This document shows positions 28,208 to 37,511 of a stretch of 64,000 nucleotides of DNA, piece by piece. The position numbers were made by a program, and so were the translations under genes. Below the pieces are notes generated by a model. That model searched no databases. It saw nothing but the letters and a program-made list of their open reading frames with translations, and was not told the DNA's origin. Each line of letters starts with the position of its first letter. The stretch's first letter is position 1. The stretch is taken from the NCBI GenBank assembly GCA_947088865.1, contig CAMUHY010000007.1:82798-146797 (forward strand), written 5' to 3'. Source of the DNA: an uncultured Eubacterium sp. GTDB lineage: Bacteria > Bacillota > Clostridia > Lachnospirales > Lachnospiraceae.

Positions 28208-28783
28208 TTAAAAATGCTCTAATGCACCATCCACTTCAACATCATAATTTTCTAAAACATTTCCCTCTTTATCATAAAATGTATATCGTTTCGGTTTAAT
28301 ATCAAAATTTTTATCCAATGGATTATATGGCGTCTCTCCATATTCTGCTTGTCCTAAAATTTTAGAAGAATGAAAAAATGTGCCTTTATCCTCATAATAA
28401 TCAACATATACTTCTGTCGTTCCTCGAAGTGTAGCCACCATCTTAATGCCATTGCGCTCCACATCTTCTTGCTGCGGAAATGCTATAAAACTTGATAAAC
28501 CTGCCATAACTAATGTTACAAGCACAATAACACAGACAAATCCAATACCGATACCATACGTTATTTTCTTATCACTTGATGTTGTTGTCATCTTTTTTAA
28601 CATATATAAAACAGTCCATGTAGCAAAGAGCAAGAATAAAAAGATAATACTCCAATATACAACACATGAAGGCATACTTTTTAAAAACATATCATTCATT
28701 TCAAATATTTTTGTTGTAATTTGAAGAATAATTGCTATTGCAACAGGAATAAGCCCCCAAAATTTTTTAATTGTTTCCAACAT
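28208..28783 (-). CDS. Uncharacterised membrane protein
   Basis: 191 residues, not recognised. Three probable membrane helices lie in the first 110 residues (near 10-27, 36-60 and 75-100), followed by a soluble ~85-residue domain with the pattern VYVDYYEDKG, YGETPYNPL and FYDKEGNVLENYDVEVDG, likely extracytoplasmic. Two adjacent ATGs could serve; the second fits the local SD (AATGAGGA) spacing better. It is upstream of the DUF2974 gene on the same strand with about 85 bp between them. Confidence 0.6.
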   Translation of the reverse strand: MLETIKKFWGLIPVAIAIILQITTKIFEMNDMFLKSMPSCVVYWSIIFLFLLFATWTVLYMLKKMTTTSSDKKITYGIGIGFVCVIVLVTLVMAGLSSFIAFPQQEDVERNGIKMVATLRGTTEVYVDYYEDKGTFFHSSKILGQAEYGETPYNPLDKNFDIKPKRYTFYDKEGNVLENYDVEVDGALEHF

Positions 28784-28998
28784 CATTTTTCCTCATTTCT
28801 ATATATCTTTTATTCTTATCTTAATAGATATTCGCATTGATATCTTTTTAACATACAATATATGTTATTCAACCAGATATTTACAATCCTCTACGCTGCT
28901 TGCTTAAACCAACATCTTTTTTAGAAAAAAAAGAGTTGCATGCAACTCTTTGTAAACTATTATTTTATCATTTTTATTTATCTCCACTATACAAAGAA

Positions 28999-29070
<72 letters not shown>

Positions 29071-29129
29071 AAAATAATGTCTATATTTAAGACTATGATA
29101 TTCTTTTTTATAGGACATGTCATACAAAG

Positions 29130-29201
<72 letters not shown>

Positions 29202-29397
29202 TTACTTTTCAATTAAATGCAAGAATTATATTATCTTAAACTCCATTAATTGTCAAGTGTTTTTTTATTTTTATTGTTATTTTTTAAATGATATTTTTAT
29301 ATTTTTACTTATTAAGCAGATATTTACAAACAGCAAAGCAAATTTTAACTATTTTTTTGCACTATCCGCAAAGCAATTCAATCAATCTGCTAGATTT

Positions 29398-30939
29398 TTA
29401 CAATAACTCTTTTTTTACAATTCTAAGCGCTATATTTTGCTGTCCTTTCAATTCAATAAAAGGTGTTGTCTTACTTTGATAATAGTATCGGTCGCTTGTA
29501 TCTACTACATATTCCACTGGCAATCGCTCAATTGTCATATTCCATGTGTCAATGATATCAACGGCAAATTTTGTCCCCATATCAATTACTGGCTTTTTAA
29601 ATGCAGGAAGTTTAAATGTCCACTGATTCATTGGCATATCTGAAAAATAAAATAAATAATATTGTCCATGTACCCCTACACCATTTAAAATCCACCATAA
29701 ATCTAAAGGTTCTAATCCATTTGTACCACTTTCTTCTACTATCTTTTTTAAAAACAGAATACGTTTCCAAGCCTCGCCTTTTAACTGACCGCCCTTTGCC
29801 CACCATATAACATCGTCATCATTTGAATAAGTCTCTCCATGCGACATATACGTTCCAGAACAAATTGCTTTCCAATACTTATCAACAATCTCTTTGGCAG
29901 ACATACACCCCCACCGCTGTATTAAATCTCCCTCATAGCCAACCTCGTCAAATATAACAGCTTTATGATAGATATCACGATGCATTCGATACATGCCAAA
30001 TCCCGTAGACACTTCTCCTTTACTGCTATTTGTACCTATCTGTATGCTTGCATGGGTTATATTGGGATGCCAATTATCAAAAAAACGTTCTGCATTATGT
30101 ATAGACAGCAAATGTTTATAGATATCTTTCTCTGACACATATTTAATATAAGTATTCCAATCCTCTATGCTCTTTGATTTAATATAATCGTATTCATTTG
30201 CCATAGACCACCACACATTATGAAATGCAGATAATCTGGCAATAATATAGTTTAAATATCGTAAATCAGCCTCCTTACCCATACTGTCAAATCCCCAATG
30301 CCCCTTATCATATGGGTGAAATAGGATTAAATCCACCTCTATCCCCATCTTTCCCAATTGAATAATATGACCTTCTAAGGCTTGAAAAAATTGTGGATTA
30401 AATTGCTCAAAATCCCACTGGTTTGGAGCATGTCCCTGATATGGATACATTGGCGGCTCCTCACTATTATTAGCATAGAATTTTGGAAATACACACATTC
30501 TAATCTTATTAAAATTTACATGTTCTAATGTTTCTATGGTCTGCTTCTGAAGCGCCGCCGATTGATGTGTCCACGCATAGCATGTTGTTCCAAAAGGATA
30601 ATAGACGGTTCCATCTTCATAACAAAAATGATATGTATTTTTTATACGAACCAAACCATGATTGTCTGAATGATTGTCTATACATTCTATCTGCCCTGTA
30701 ATATGTTCCAATTCCTTCTGATTTGAGTGCGTGCAATATGACCATACGCCTGTCCTATCTGGCATAAATCGTACTTTGTAAATACCATCTCCATCATAAA
30801 ACCCATCAACACACAACGGTTTATTATTCTCACTGCCTTGATATGTAAACTGAGCAGTCAACTCTACGGATACAAAAGGATTTCCTTCCTTTGTTCCATG
30901 TAACAACAATTCAAATACTTCCCATTTTTGAACAACCAT
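29398..30939 (-). CDS. DUF5060/DUF4038 (apiosidase-like) glycoside hydrolase
   Basis: 513 residues, without a signal peptide, so probably cytoplasmic. An N-terminal beta-sandwich (about 1-95; ELTAQFTYQGSENNKPLCVD, YKVRFMPDRTGVWSYC) matches DUF5060. It is followed by a TIM-barrel of the apiosidase-like DUF4038 type: YPFGTTCYAWTHQ, NKIRMCVFPK, WWSMANEYDYI (likely acid/base Glu) and KAVIFDEVGYEGD (likely nucleophile Glu). The C-terminal ~90 residues resemble the DUF5605-type sandwich. It should cleave an oligosaccharide imported by the cell; the specificity is unknown. SD GGGAGATA is upstream. Confidence 0.85.
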   Translation of the reverse strand: MVVQKWEVFELLLHGTKEGNPFVSVELTAQFTYQGSENNKPLCVDGFYDGDGIYKVRFMPDRTGVWSYCTHSNQKELEHITGQIECIDNHSDNHGLVRIKNTYHFCYEDGTVYYPFGTTCYAWTHQSAALQKQTIETLEHVNFNKIRMCVFPKFYANNSEEPPMYPYQGHAPNQWDFEQFNPQFFQALEGHIIQLGKMGIEVDLILFHPYDKGHWGFDSMGKEADLRYLNYIIARLSAFHNVWWSMANEYDYIKSKSIEDWNTYIKYVSEKDIYKHLLSIHNAERFFDNWHPNITHASIQIGTNSSKGEVSTGFGMYRMHRDIYHKAVIFDEVGYEGDLIQRWGCMSAKEIVDKYWKAICSGTYMSHGETYSNDDDVIWWAKGGQLKGEAWKRILFLKKIVEESGTNGLEPLDLWWILNGVGVHGQYYLFYFSDMPMNQWTFKLPAFKKPVIDMGTKFAVDIIDTWNMTIERLPVEYVVDTSDRYYYQSKTTPFIELKGQQNIALRIVKKELL

Positions 30940-30964
30940 TATCTTTATATCTCCCTATATTTTT

Positions 30965-31453
30965 TTAATTTACCACAATCTCATAATGTATCCGTTGCCC
31001 TGCATATTCAGGACAAAATGTTTCCTCACTCTTTTTTACAAATTGAAACCCTGCACTTTCATAAGTGTGCTGAGCAGGAACACAAATCTCATTTGTCCAG
31101 ACAACTATCTTTTTTGCTCCTTGTGCAATGATGCGTGAAACGGCCTCTTTCATCTGCCGTTTTCCATAACCATTCCCCTTATATTTTGTCAAAATGCAGT
31201 TATGCCCGACTTCTGTTGATTCTGGCAAATTTGTCGGATTCCATGAAACAAAGCCAATAGGTTCCCCGTCCAAGACCGTCATAAATCCGCTAAATTCAGC
31301 AATATGGAGATTATCATAAAAAAAGTCATCAAACTCTTGCCATTGTTTATGCCAATCACGCTCAAATTTTGGCTCAAAAGAGTATCCATCTCTCAAAAGA
31401 GCTGCAAGTGTTCCACGAGAAAATGCTGTTATTTTTTTAAATTCAATATCCAT
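30965..31453 (-). CDS. GNAT family N-acetyltransferase
   Basis: 162 residues. Acetyl-CoA binding pattern in NCILTKYKGNGYGKRQMKEA (about 92-111) and the later strand VWTNEICVPAQHTYESAGFQ with FVKKSEETF are typical of GNAT. Substrate unknown. It stands upstream of the glycosidase gene with 25 bp between them and is likely cotranscribed. Confidence 0.85.
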   Translation of the reverse strand: MDIEFKKITAFSRGTLAALLRDGYSFEPKFERDWHKQWQEFDDFFYDNLHIAEFSGFMTVLDGEPIGFVSWNPTNLPESTEVGHNCILTKYKGNGYGKRQMKEAVSRIIAQGAKKIVVWTNEICVPAQHTYESAGFQFVKKSEETFCPEYAGQRIHYEIVVN

Positions 31454-31600
31454 CTTTTCCCTATCCCTTCTTGTCCTATATTGGTATCAAACACGATATA
31501 TCTGTGTAACAATATATTTATTATACCATTCGTTATTATCTTTTCAATAAAAATCGTTGAAAATATAGTTTATTTATGTTACACTTCTTACATAAAAGAA

Positions 31601-31716
31601 GGAAATAACGTATTGCCTTACGCAGCTTAAACCGCGTAAAATGCTGATGACTTCTGCAATATTATGCAGAAATTATTAGCATTTTTTATTTTTGCAACAG
31701 CAGGAGGAAAAAATAT
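31601..31716 (+). promoter_or_regulatory. Riboswitch-like leader with terminator before the antiporter
   Basis: The + strand leader contains gcttaaaccgcg, a short stem GCGT/ATGC (31634-31644) and tgatgac, then an intrinsic terminator AAATGCT (31639-31645) / AGCATTT (31678-31684) with T-run. The 3' strand of the short stem is also the 5' strand of the terminator, so the two folds are exclusive. This is the layout of an ON riboswitch. Position before a cation/proton antiporter suggests one of the ion-sensing classes (Na+, Li+ or fluoride), but I cannot assign the class. Confidence 0.55.
31639..31692 (+). terminator. Conditional terminator before the antiporter gene
   Basis: Stem AAATGCT/AGCATTT with inner TTCTGC/GCAGAA stem and a T-rich tail, 25 nt before the SD of the antiporter. 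Confidence 0.75.
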
Positions 31717-32901
31717 ATGTTAATGAGCATTGCTTTCATTTTACTATTTGGGTTGATTTTAGGAAGTTTGTTCAACAAAATCAAACTGCCCAGTTTGTTG
31801 GGTATGATTATTGTTGGCATTATTTTAAGCCCTTACGCCCTCAATTTACTGGACGAGTCTATCTTAAATATTTCTGCTGATTTAAGGCAAATAGCATTGG
31901 TAATTATTTTAACCAGAGCAGGACTCTCCTTAAATTTATCTGATTTAAAAAAAGTAGGACGACCTGCTGTTCTTATGTGTTTTGTCCCTGCCTGTGCTGA
32001 AATATTAGGAATCCTTTTATTAGCTCCTATCTTATTAAAAACAACCTATTTAGAAGCTGCCATTATAGGAAGTGTGATAGCCGCTGTATCGCCTGCTGTT
32101 ATCGTTCCAAGAATGATTCGCCTAATGGAAGAAGGCTACGGAACTAACAAAAGTATTCCAGAGTTAATATTAGCTGGCGCCTCCGTAGACGACGTTTTTG
32201 TAATTGTTCTTTTTACTGCGTTTACTTCACTAGCTTCAACTGGAAATATATCTGCAATGAACTTTCTGCAAATACCTATTTCTATTGTTTTAGGCGTTCT
32301 AGTTGGAATGTTGTTAGGAATACTACTGGTAAAATTTTTCCAACATTTTCATATGAGAGATTCTGTAAAACTACTTATTATTTTAAGCTTTTCCTTTTTG
32401 CTTATTGAATTGCAGAATCGTTTAGAAGGCATTATACCTATTTCTGGACTTTTAGCTATTATGAGTTTAGGAATTATTATAAAACAAAAATATGATATTT
32501 TAGCAAAGAGACTATCTGGAAAATATAATAAACTTTGGATTATTGCTGAAATATTTTTATTTGTGCTTGTCGGTGCAACTGTCGATTTGCGATATGCTCT
32601 ATCGGCTGGAATATCTGCTATATTGCTGGTGCTTGGCGCTCTATTATTTAGAATGCTTGGCGTCGCTTTATCTTTAATAAAAACAAACTTAAACCGAAAC
32701 GAGCGATTATTTTGTATGCTTGCATATATGCCTAAGGCTACGGTACAAGCCGCAATAGGCGGTATTCCCCTCTCAATGGGATTAGCCTGCGGTCAAATTG
32801 TTTTAACCGTTGCCGTATTGTCTATTCTTATCACTGCGCCGCTTGGAGCTATATGCGTTGATAATTTATATAAAAAATTATTACATACCGAAAAAAAGTA
32901 A
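31717..32901 (+). CDS. Cation:proton antiporter (CPA2/Kef-type)
   Basis: 394 residues with about 12 membrane helices. Features of the CPA2 fold: LFNKIKLPSLLGMIIVGIIL near the start, ILTRAGLSLNLSDLKK, SVIAAVSPAVIVPRM, the ASVDDVFVIVLF segment (paired Asp residues, expected ion-binding site) and KATVQAAIGGIPLSMG. No C-terminal RCK/TrkA-N domain is present. It should exchange Na+ or K+ for H+. The SD is AGGAGG. It is transcribed alone between two minus-strand units and shares a perfect bidirectional terminator with the convergent gene. Confidence 0.9.
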   Translation: MLMSIAFILLFGLILGSLFNKIKLPSLLGMIIVGIILSPYALNLLDESILNISADLRQIALVIILTRAGLSLNLSDLKKVGRPAVLMCFVPACAEILGILLLAPILLKTTYLEAAIIGSVIAAVSPAVIVPRMIRLMEEGYGTNKSIPELILAGASVDDVFVIVLFTAFTSLASTGNISAMNFLQIPISIVLGVLVGMLLGILLVKFFQHFHMRDSVKLLIILSFSFLLIELQNRLEGIIPISGLLAIMSLGIIIKQKYDILAKRLSGKYNKLWIIAEIFLFVLVGATVDLRYALSAGISAILLVLGALLFRMLGVALSLIKTNLNRNERLFCMLAYMPKATVQAAIGGIPLSMGLACGQIVLTVAVLSILITAPLGAICVDNLYKKLLHTEKK

Positions 32902-32925
32902 ATTTAAAAAGATATACAGACTTAA

Positions 32926-32963
32926 AAAGATAAGGATTGCTTTATTTATCAATCCTTATCTTT
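32926..32963. terminator. Bidirectional terminator between convergent genes
   Basis: Perfect 14-bp stem aaagataaggattg/caatccttatcttt. On the + strand it ends the antiporter transcript. It also forms the last codons and stop of the convergent minus-strand gene. Confidence 0.75.
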
Positions 32964-34009
32964 ATTGGTTCAACTATATCTTTTTTATTATCTACAATTA
33001 CATGCAGCATTCCATCTTCCCACTTATCAAAATCAATATCATCATAACATTCATACTCAGGGTCTATCATTTCATGTATACTTTTTAAAATAGGATTAAA
33101 ATTCATTGGATTAGAAAAATCACCTACCATCACATCCGACGTTCCACCCCAATAACAGCCTTCATAAGCTATCAAATTTGTTTTATTATCATAATGAATG
33201 GATATAATAATAAAAGACTCACCACAAATTTGCCGATAACTATGTTGATAGCCTTCTGGTACATAATAAAATACCTCTTTGCTTTGCATATCATATACAT
33301 TTAATCCATATAAATCCGTCTTAAAAAGAAAATAGTTTTTTCCATTTTGATGCTTAATAATTGCCGAGACATGCCCCATATCATATATTGAATCATACTC
33401 CAATACCATTGTCTCTTTATATAAAAGACGACATCTTTGAATAAATGTATGTGTATATGAAACGCCATTTTTTGCTCTTTGGCATTCACCGTAGGAATCC
33501 CATTCAACAACATAACCATTTTCCAAATCGTTCCTGTTTGCTTGCAAAAAACACTCCTCTTTGCCATAAACCTGCTGATTTTTTGTAAACAAAGCCTGAT
33601 ACTGGGGATTAAAATATACGTTTTTATAGGACATTCCTCTATATTTAAGAACATCATACCTTATATCTTTACACCAAAACTGCACAGTTTGCCTGCATTC
33701 AAAGGATTCTATCTCATCGTCTCTGCAACCTATCATTAAACAAACATCAAATCCCGAAGAAACCTCTCTTACATCAAACGTTACAATTTTTGTATTGTGA
33801 TAACTTTTTTGTTCTTTGTCTGCAATATTGCTATTTTTTATATCACGAAAATGCAAATTATAATAATAACCTTTATCATCATTTGTATTCTTTGTTTTAT
33901 CACATTTTCCCTTTACGCAAAGGTTACTGCCATACCAATACGACTCCTCTATTATTGAATCAATAATAGGGTACTTATTAAAATCTTCATGCTGTTTCAC
34001 TTTATTCAC
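32942..34009 (-). CDS. Uncharacterised protein, beta-rich
   Basis: 355 residues, family not recognised. No signal peptide or membrane helix is visible. Composition is rich in Tyr, Asp and aromatic beta-strand patterns, e.g. GSNLCVKGKC, FDVCLMIGCRDDE, YFLFKTDLYGLNVYD and LIAYEGCYWGGTSDVMVGDF, suggesting a beta-propeller or sandwich. It starts with GTG inside the stop region of the SIMPL gene (GTGA overlap), so the two are translationally coupled. A function cannot be named. Confidence 0.6.
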   Translation of the reverse strand: MNKVKQHEDFNKYPIIDSIIEESYWYGSNLCVKGKCDKTKNTNDDKGYYYNLHFRDIKNSNIADKEQKSYHNTKIVTFDVREVSSGFDVCLMIGCRDDEIESFECRQTVQFWCKDIRYDVLKYRGMSYKNVYFNPQYQALFTKNQQVYGKEECFLQANRNDLENGYVVEWDSYGECQRAKNGVSYTHTFIQRCRLLYKETMVLEYDSIYDMGHVSAIIKHQNGKNYFLFKTDLYGLNVYDMQSKEVFYYVPEGYQHSYRQICGESFIIISIHYDNKTNLIAYEGCYWGGTSDVMVGDFSNPMNFNPILKSIHEMIDPEYECYDDIDFDKWEDGMLHVIVDNKKDIVEPIKIRIDK

Positions 34010-34671
34010 TCAATTCTCCATATTACAGTCACCTTATCTGATATATTGATATCGTCTGGTTCTATGGAAAGATTATATGCTGCTGTCTCTGCGGCAGGTT
34101 CACATTCTACCCCTCTTAAAAATCCATTCATAGGTCTTGAGACAATATCTATACTTTCCCATGAATAATCAATCTTTACTACTTCCTGTAAACGTACACC
34201 AATCGCTTCTGTCAAAATCTGCGCTTTTGTCTTTGAATCCATAACAGCTTTACTGAGTAATTCATTTTTTACGGTCTCTTGGTCTTTGACTGTATAATGA
34301 ATATTAAATTCTGGATTTACATGGCAATGTGCCAGCTCATATACAACCTGTCCAAGCTTTTTATTATCAATTGGAAATTCTATCTTCATATTATGATTAT
34401 ACTTATATCCTACAAATCTTTTATTCCATTGATTATCACTTTCTTTATAATTCTCATAATGAGTATCCACTCCAAAAGATACCGTTTTTAAATCATTTTC
34501 ATTAAATCCTAACTCTTTAAAGCATTTTTTTAACTGTTCTACTGCTGCTGTCGACTGGTTTAACGCCTTTTCATAAGTATTTTCTGTTCCTTTTATATAA
34601 AGCAAAAGTCGAATGGTATCTGGTCTTACAAACAACTCGCTTTTTCCTGTAACTTGAATCACTTTATCCAC
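34006..34671 (-). CDS. SIMPL domain (DUF541) protein
   Basis: 221 residues. VTGKSELFVRPDTIRLLLYI, LNQSTAAVEQLKKCFKELGF, DLKTVSFGVDTHYE and YKYNHNMKIEF follow the SIMPL/DUF541 pattern. No signal peptide is present, unlike many periplasmic members. GTG 34671 has AATGAGGA 5 nt upstream; the in-frame ATG at 34683 is part of that SD motif, and other genes here use the same motif as SD. It is preceded by copy E of the hairpin leader and coupled to the following unknown gene. Confidence 0.8.
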   Translation of the reverse strand: MDKVIQVTGKSELFVRPDTIRLLLYIKGTENTYEKALNQSTAAVEQLKKCFKELGFNENDLKTVSFGVDTHYENYKESDNQWNKRFVGYKYNHNMKIEFPIDNKKLGQVVYELAHCHVNPEFNIHYTVKDQETVKNELLSKAVMDSKTKAQILTEAIGVRLQEVVKIDYSWESIDIVSRPMNGFLRGVECEPAAETAAYNLSIEPDDINISDKVTVIWRIE

Positions 34672-34770
34672 TTTTTTCCTCATTTCTTCGCTGCTTTTTG
34701 TTCATCAATGGGTTTGTGACAAGCAGCGCGCAGACACAAATCCCAAGATTGAAAATTTTAATTTTCAATC
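34672..34770 (-). promoter_or_regulatory. Leader element copy E with hairpin loop complementary to SD-proximal segment
   Basis: Minus strand: an AAGATTGAAAA/TTTTCAATCTT hairpin overlapping the stop of the S41 gene, then a hairpin GGATTTGTG/CACAAACC (34711-34744 region) whose loop contains cgctgctt. Its exact complement aagcagcg (34689-34696) lies just before the SD aatgagg, 12 nt after the hairpin, giving a compact pseudoknot. Confidence 0.55.
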
Positions 34771-35991
34771 TTTTCTCTCCTTATTAATATACTCTAATGC
34801 AGCTTTATACTGATAATCCTCTGTCGCATCCTCCGGCAATTCTACAATCATATCAGGTTTAATGCCTTTGCCATGTATATCCTGTCCCTTTGGCGTAAAA
34901 TATTTGGCAGCAGTATATTTAATGGCGCTGCCATCCGTCAATGGGCGAATAAACTGTATAATGCCTTTTCCAAAAGTCTGTGTTCCAATGATTTTGCCAA
35001 CGCCATAATCTTGAACGGCGCCTGCAAATATCTCGGCTGCACTGGCGCTCTGGTCATTGACTAAAACCGCAATAGGCATTTTTAAATCACTGCCTTTTTC
35101 ACCTTTTCGTTCTTCTTTACTGCCATCCGCATATTGTATCGTCAATCTTAACCCTTCTGGCAAAAGTTCATCCAACATACTGACAGTACCGTCTAAAACA
35201 CCTCCTGGATTGTCTCTTAAATCAATAATTAATCCTGTCATGCCTTTTTCTTTTAAATCATTTAAAGCCTTTGCAAATTGCTCTATGGTCACCTTATCAA
35301 ATTGAGTGATATAGATATATCCAACACCGTCCTCAATATTCCAAGATACGGTTTGAAGCTTTATCTCTCCTCTTGTCACATAAAGTTTGAATTTTTCACC
35401 ATCTCTTATAACACCAAGTTCCACCTGTGTATCTTTTTCACCCTTAATTAAAGCAACTGCCGACTCTAACTCCATATCGACAACGCTTGCACCATCAACT
35501 GTTTCTATAAAATCCGCTTCTTTCAAGCCTGCTTTTTGGGCGGGAGAGTCATCATAGACACCTGATATATAAATTGTGCCGTCCTCTGCCTTTTTACATA
35601 ATGCTCCAATTCCATAAACAATCCCTGTTGTGGATTCTTGTACTTTTTTATACTGTTCCGCTGAGTAATATGTGGTATATTTATCCCCTAATGAACTTAA
35701 ATATCCCCTGCATATGCTATCAATAGCAGCCTCATGGTCAATATCTCCAAAATAAAAACCTTCACTTACAACGGAGTCAATTGCATTCAGTTTCGCTTCT
35801 GCCTCACTTCCAATACCATTGCTGTCATCTACTGGCACATCCGATATATACACATCTCCGCCAAATCCAACATGTATATATCCTTTCTGAAAAAACACTA
35901 CAAATACCATTGCTGCAATAAAAACAGTTGCTGCAATTCCTCCCACAAATGCTGTAATCAGGTCTAACTTACTACGTTTTTTATTATCCAT
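34765..35991 (-). CDS. S41 family carboxy-terminal processing peptidase
   Basis: 408 residues. N-terminal membrane anchor (about 9-33), then a helical segment, a PDZ domain (about 120-200; GALCKKAEDGTIYISGVYDD, SPAQKAGLKEADFI) and the S41 serine protease core: LIIDLRDNPGGVLDGTV, NDQSASAAEIFAGAVQDYG (catalytic Ser) and GTQTFGKGIIQ (catalytic Lys). It acts outside the membrane. ATG 35991 follows GGAAAG; an upstream in-frame start at 36018 is possible but lacks an SD. It is downstream of the envC-ftsX-ftsE cluster, a common neighbourhood for CtpA-type proteases in Firmicutes. Confidence 0.93.
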   Translation of the reverse strand: MDNKKRSKLDLITAFVGGIAATVFIAAMVFVVFFQKGYIHVGFGGDVYISDVPVDDSNGIGSEAEAKLNAIDSVVSEGFYFGDIDHEAAIDSICRGYLSSLGDKYTTYYSAEQYKKVQESTTGIVYGIGALCKKAEDGTIYISGVYDDSPAQKAGLKEADFIETVDGASVVDMELESAVALIKGEKDTQVELGVIRDGEKFKLYVTRGEIKLQTVSWNIEDGVGYIYITQFDKVTIEQFAKALNDLKEKGMTGLIIDLRDNPGGVLDGTVSMLDELLPEGLRLTIQYADGSKEERKGEKGSDLKMPIAVLVNDQSASAAEIFAGAVQDYGVGKIIGTQTFGKGIIQFIRPLTDGSAIKYTAAKYFTPKGQDIHGKGIKPDMIVELPEDATEDYQYKAALEYINKERKD

Positions 35992-36192
35992 TCTTTCCAA
36001 TCCCCATGATACTGCCATATACCTATATATTGTATTTTATGGCATCCTTACTCTTTACATATATTATTTGATTCTATATTATATAACCAATATTATATTT
36101 ATTCCCACAACGACAACACGCCATACAGACATACTCATATGTCCATACAGCGACTTGCCCATAATATTTACTCTCTCATAGTTATGCTATAT

Positions 36193-36213
36193 CAAGCGGA
36201 TATTCGCAATCTG
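36193..36213. repeat. Dispersed hairpin agcggat-attcgca-atctgct
   Basis: Short hairpin followed by acgctattt. A near-identical copy is at 59700-59720; looser copies appear near 6195, 28870 and 44805 (inverted). It lies in the spacer between the S41 protease and the murein hydrolase gene. Confidence 0.5.
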
Positions 36214-36232
36214 CTACGCTATTTGAGATATT

Positions 36233-37459
36233 TTATTTTAAATATGTCCATGGATTTACATATGTACCATTTAATCTGGCTGCAATATGAAGATGTACTC
36301 CATTGGACTGACCTGTCGTCCCCATAAGCGCTATTGTATCACCTTTATTGACAGTTTGTCCTACGGATACTAACAATTTTGAATTGTGCATATACACCGA
36401 ATATAACCCATTGCCATGACTTATCCAAATCCAATTTCCAGCCGATGGATTTGATTCTGCAACTGCTACAACACCATTATCCACCGCATATATAGGGTCG
36501 CCTGAAACACCTGGTGTCCTTGCGCCTATATCTACTCCCTTATGAGGAACACCACCTCTTATTGGGTCGTCTATAACACCAAAATCAGAAGTAACTCTTC
36601 TTGATATTGTAGGCCACAGCCATGCTCCAGTTCCCACAACATCTCCCCCTAAAGAAGGCTTATTGTTCGCAGCGGCAGCAGCTTGCTGTGCAGCTAATTT
36701 CTTTTCCATCGCCTCAATCTCACCATCAAGAGCATCAATACTAGATGCAAGCTCCGTCTCTTTATTTTGTGCATTAGCAATCTGTGCATCAAGATTTTGC
36801 ATCTCTTTCTGCTTTTCTGCCAGCATATACTCCATATCGGTTCTTTGCTGTTCAAGCGATGCCTTTAAATCGTCAAGTTCTGCATAATCATCCTCTAAGT
36901 CTTGTTTTGCAACTTTAATAAACTCTATTGTCGACTGATATCGTTCAAGCTGCTGTCTGTCATAGCTTGATATCTTTGTATAATATTCTGCTCGGTTCAA
37001 TAATTCTCCCATACTGGTTGACTGAAGCAATGCAGCTAAAAAACTCTCTTCATTTCGCTCATACATATATTGAATCCTAAGCTTCATCATTTTGTACTGT
37101 TCGTCCGCGTCTTCTATGGCTATATCTAAATTAATCTGTGTTTCTTCTATCTCTTGGGTCAAACGTTCAATATTATTATTAACATCATATATTTGACCGT
37201 CAAGCTCCGACATAGCCTCGTCTAGTTTTGCGATATATTCTTTTGTAGTCTCTGATTGTTTCTTATAATTATCCAATTCTTCCTGAACATTTTTTCGTTC
37301 TTGTTCTTTTTGTTCTTTTTCGTTTTTGGCATCATTAATTTCACCACTTGTAATGCCATAAACATTACTAACATTTTTAATCGATAAAAAACAAGTAAAA
37401 ACTGTAATTACAAGACAGAGAAATAGAGGTAACATCCTTAATCGAAGTAACTTTTTCAT
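36233..37459 (-). CDS. EnvC-like murein hydrolase activator / M23 peptidase
   Basis: 408 residues. Signal peptide (MKKLLRLRMLPLFLCLVITV), long coiled coil (about 45-270; EKEQKEQERKNVQEELDNYK, MEYMLAEKQKEMQNLDAQ), and a C-terminal M23 LytM domain: RGGVPHKGVDIGARTPG, GLYSVYMHNSKL and GQSNGVHLHIAARLNG. H and D of HKGVD and HLH of VHLHI are present, so the zinc site looks intact. ATG 37459 is the start; the upstream open frame lies over ftsX. It follows ftsX by 52 bp, and FtsEX is the known activator of such hydrolases in cell division. Confidence 0.93.
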   Translation of the reverse strand: MKKLLRLRMLPLFLCLVITVFTCFLSIKNVSNVYGITSGEINDAKNEKEQKEQERKNVQEELDNYKKQSETTKEYIAKLDEAMSELDGQIYDVNNNIERLTQEIEETQINLDIAIEDADEQYKMMKLRIQYMYERNEESFLAALLQSTSMGELLNRAEYYTKISSYDRQQLERYQSTIEFIKVAKQDLEDDYAELDDLKASLEQQRTDMEYMLAEKQKEMQNLDAQIANAQNKETELASSIDALDGEIEAMEKKLAAQQAAAAANNKPSLGGDVVGTGAWLWPTISRRVTSDFGVIDDPIRGGVPHKGVDIGARTPGVSGDPIYAVDNGVVAVAESNPSAGNWIWISHGNGLYSVYMHNSKLLVSVGQTVNKGDTIALMGTTGQSNGVHLHIAARLNGTYVNPWTYLK

Positions 37460-37511
37460 TCTATTACCAACCTTTCTTCTAATCCCGTTAAAGACTGTAT
37501 ATTGCCTATAA

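Noticed and set aside
31601-31716. Definite fluoride (crcB) riboswitch
   Set aside because: The 3' part (taaaccgc and tgatgac) is similar, but the 5' GGNGATGG segment and its pairing could not be found, so only a class-neutral call is made.
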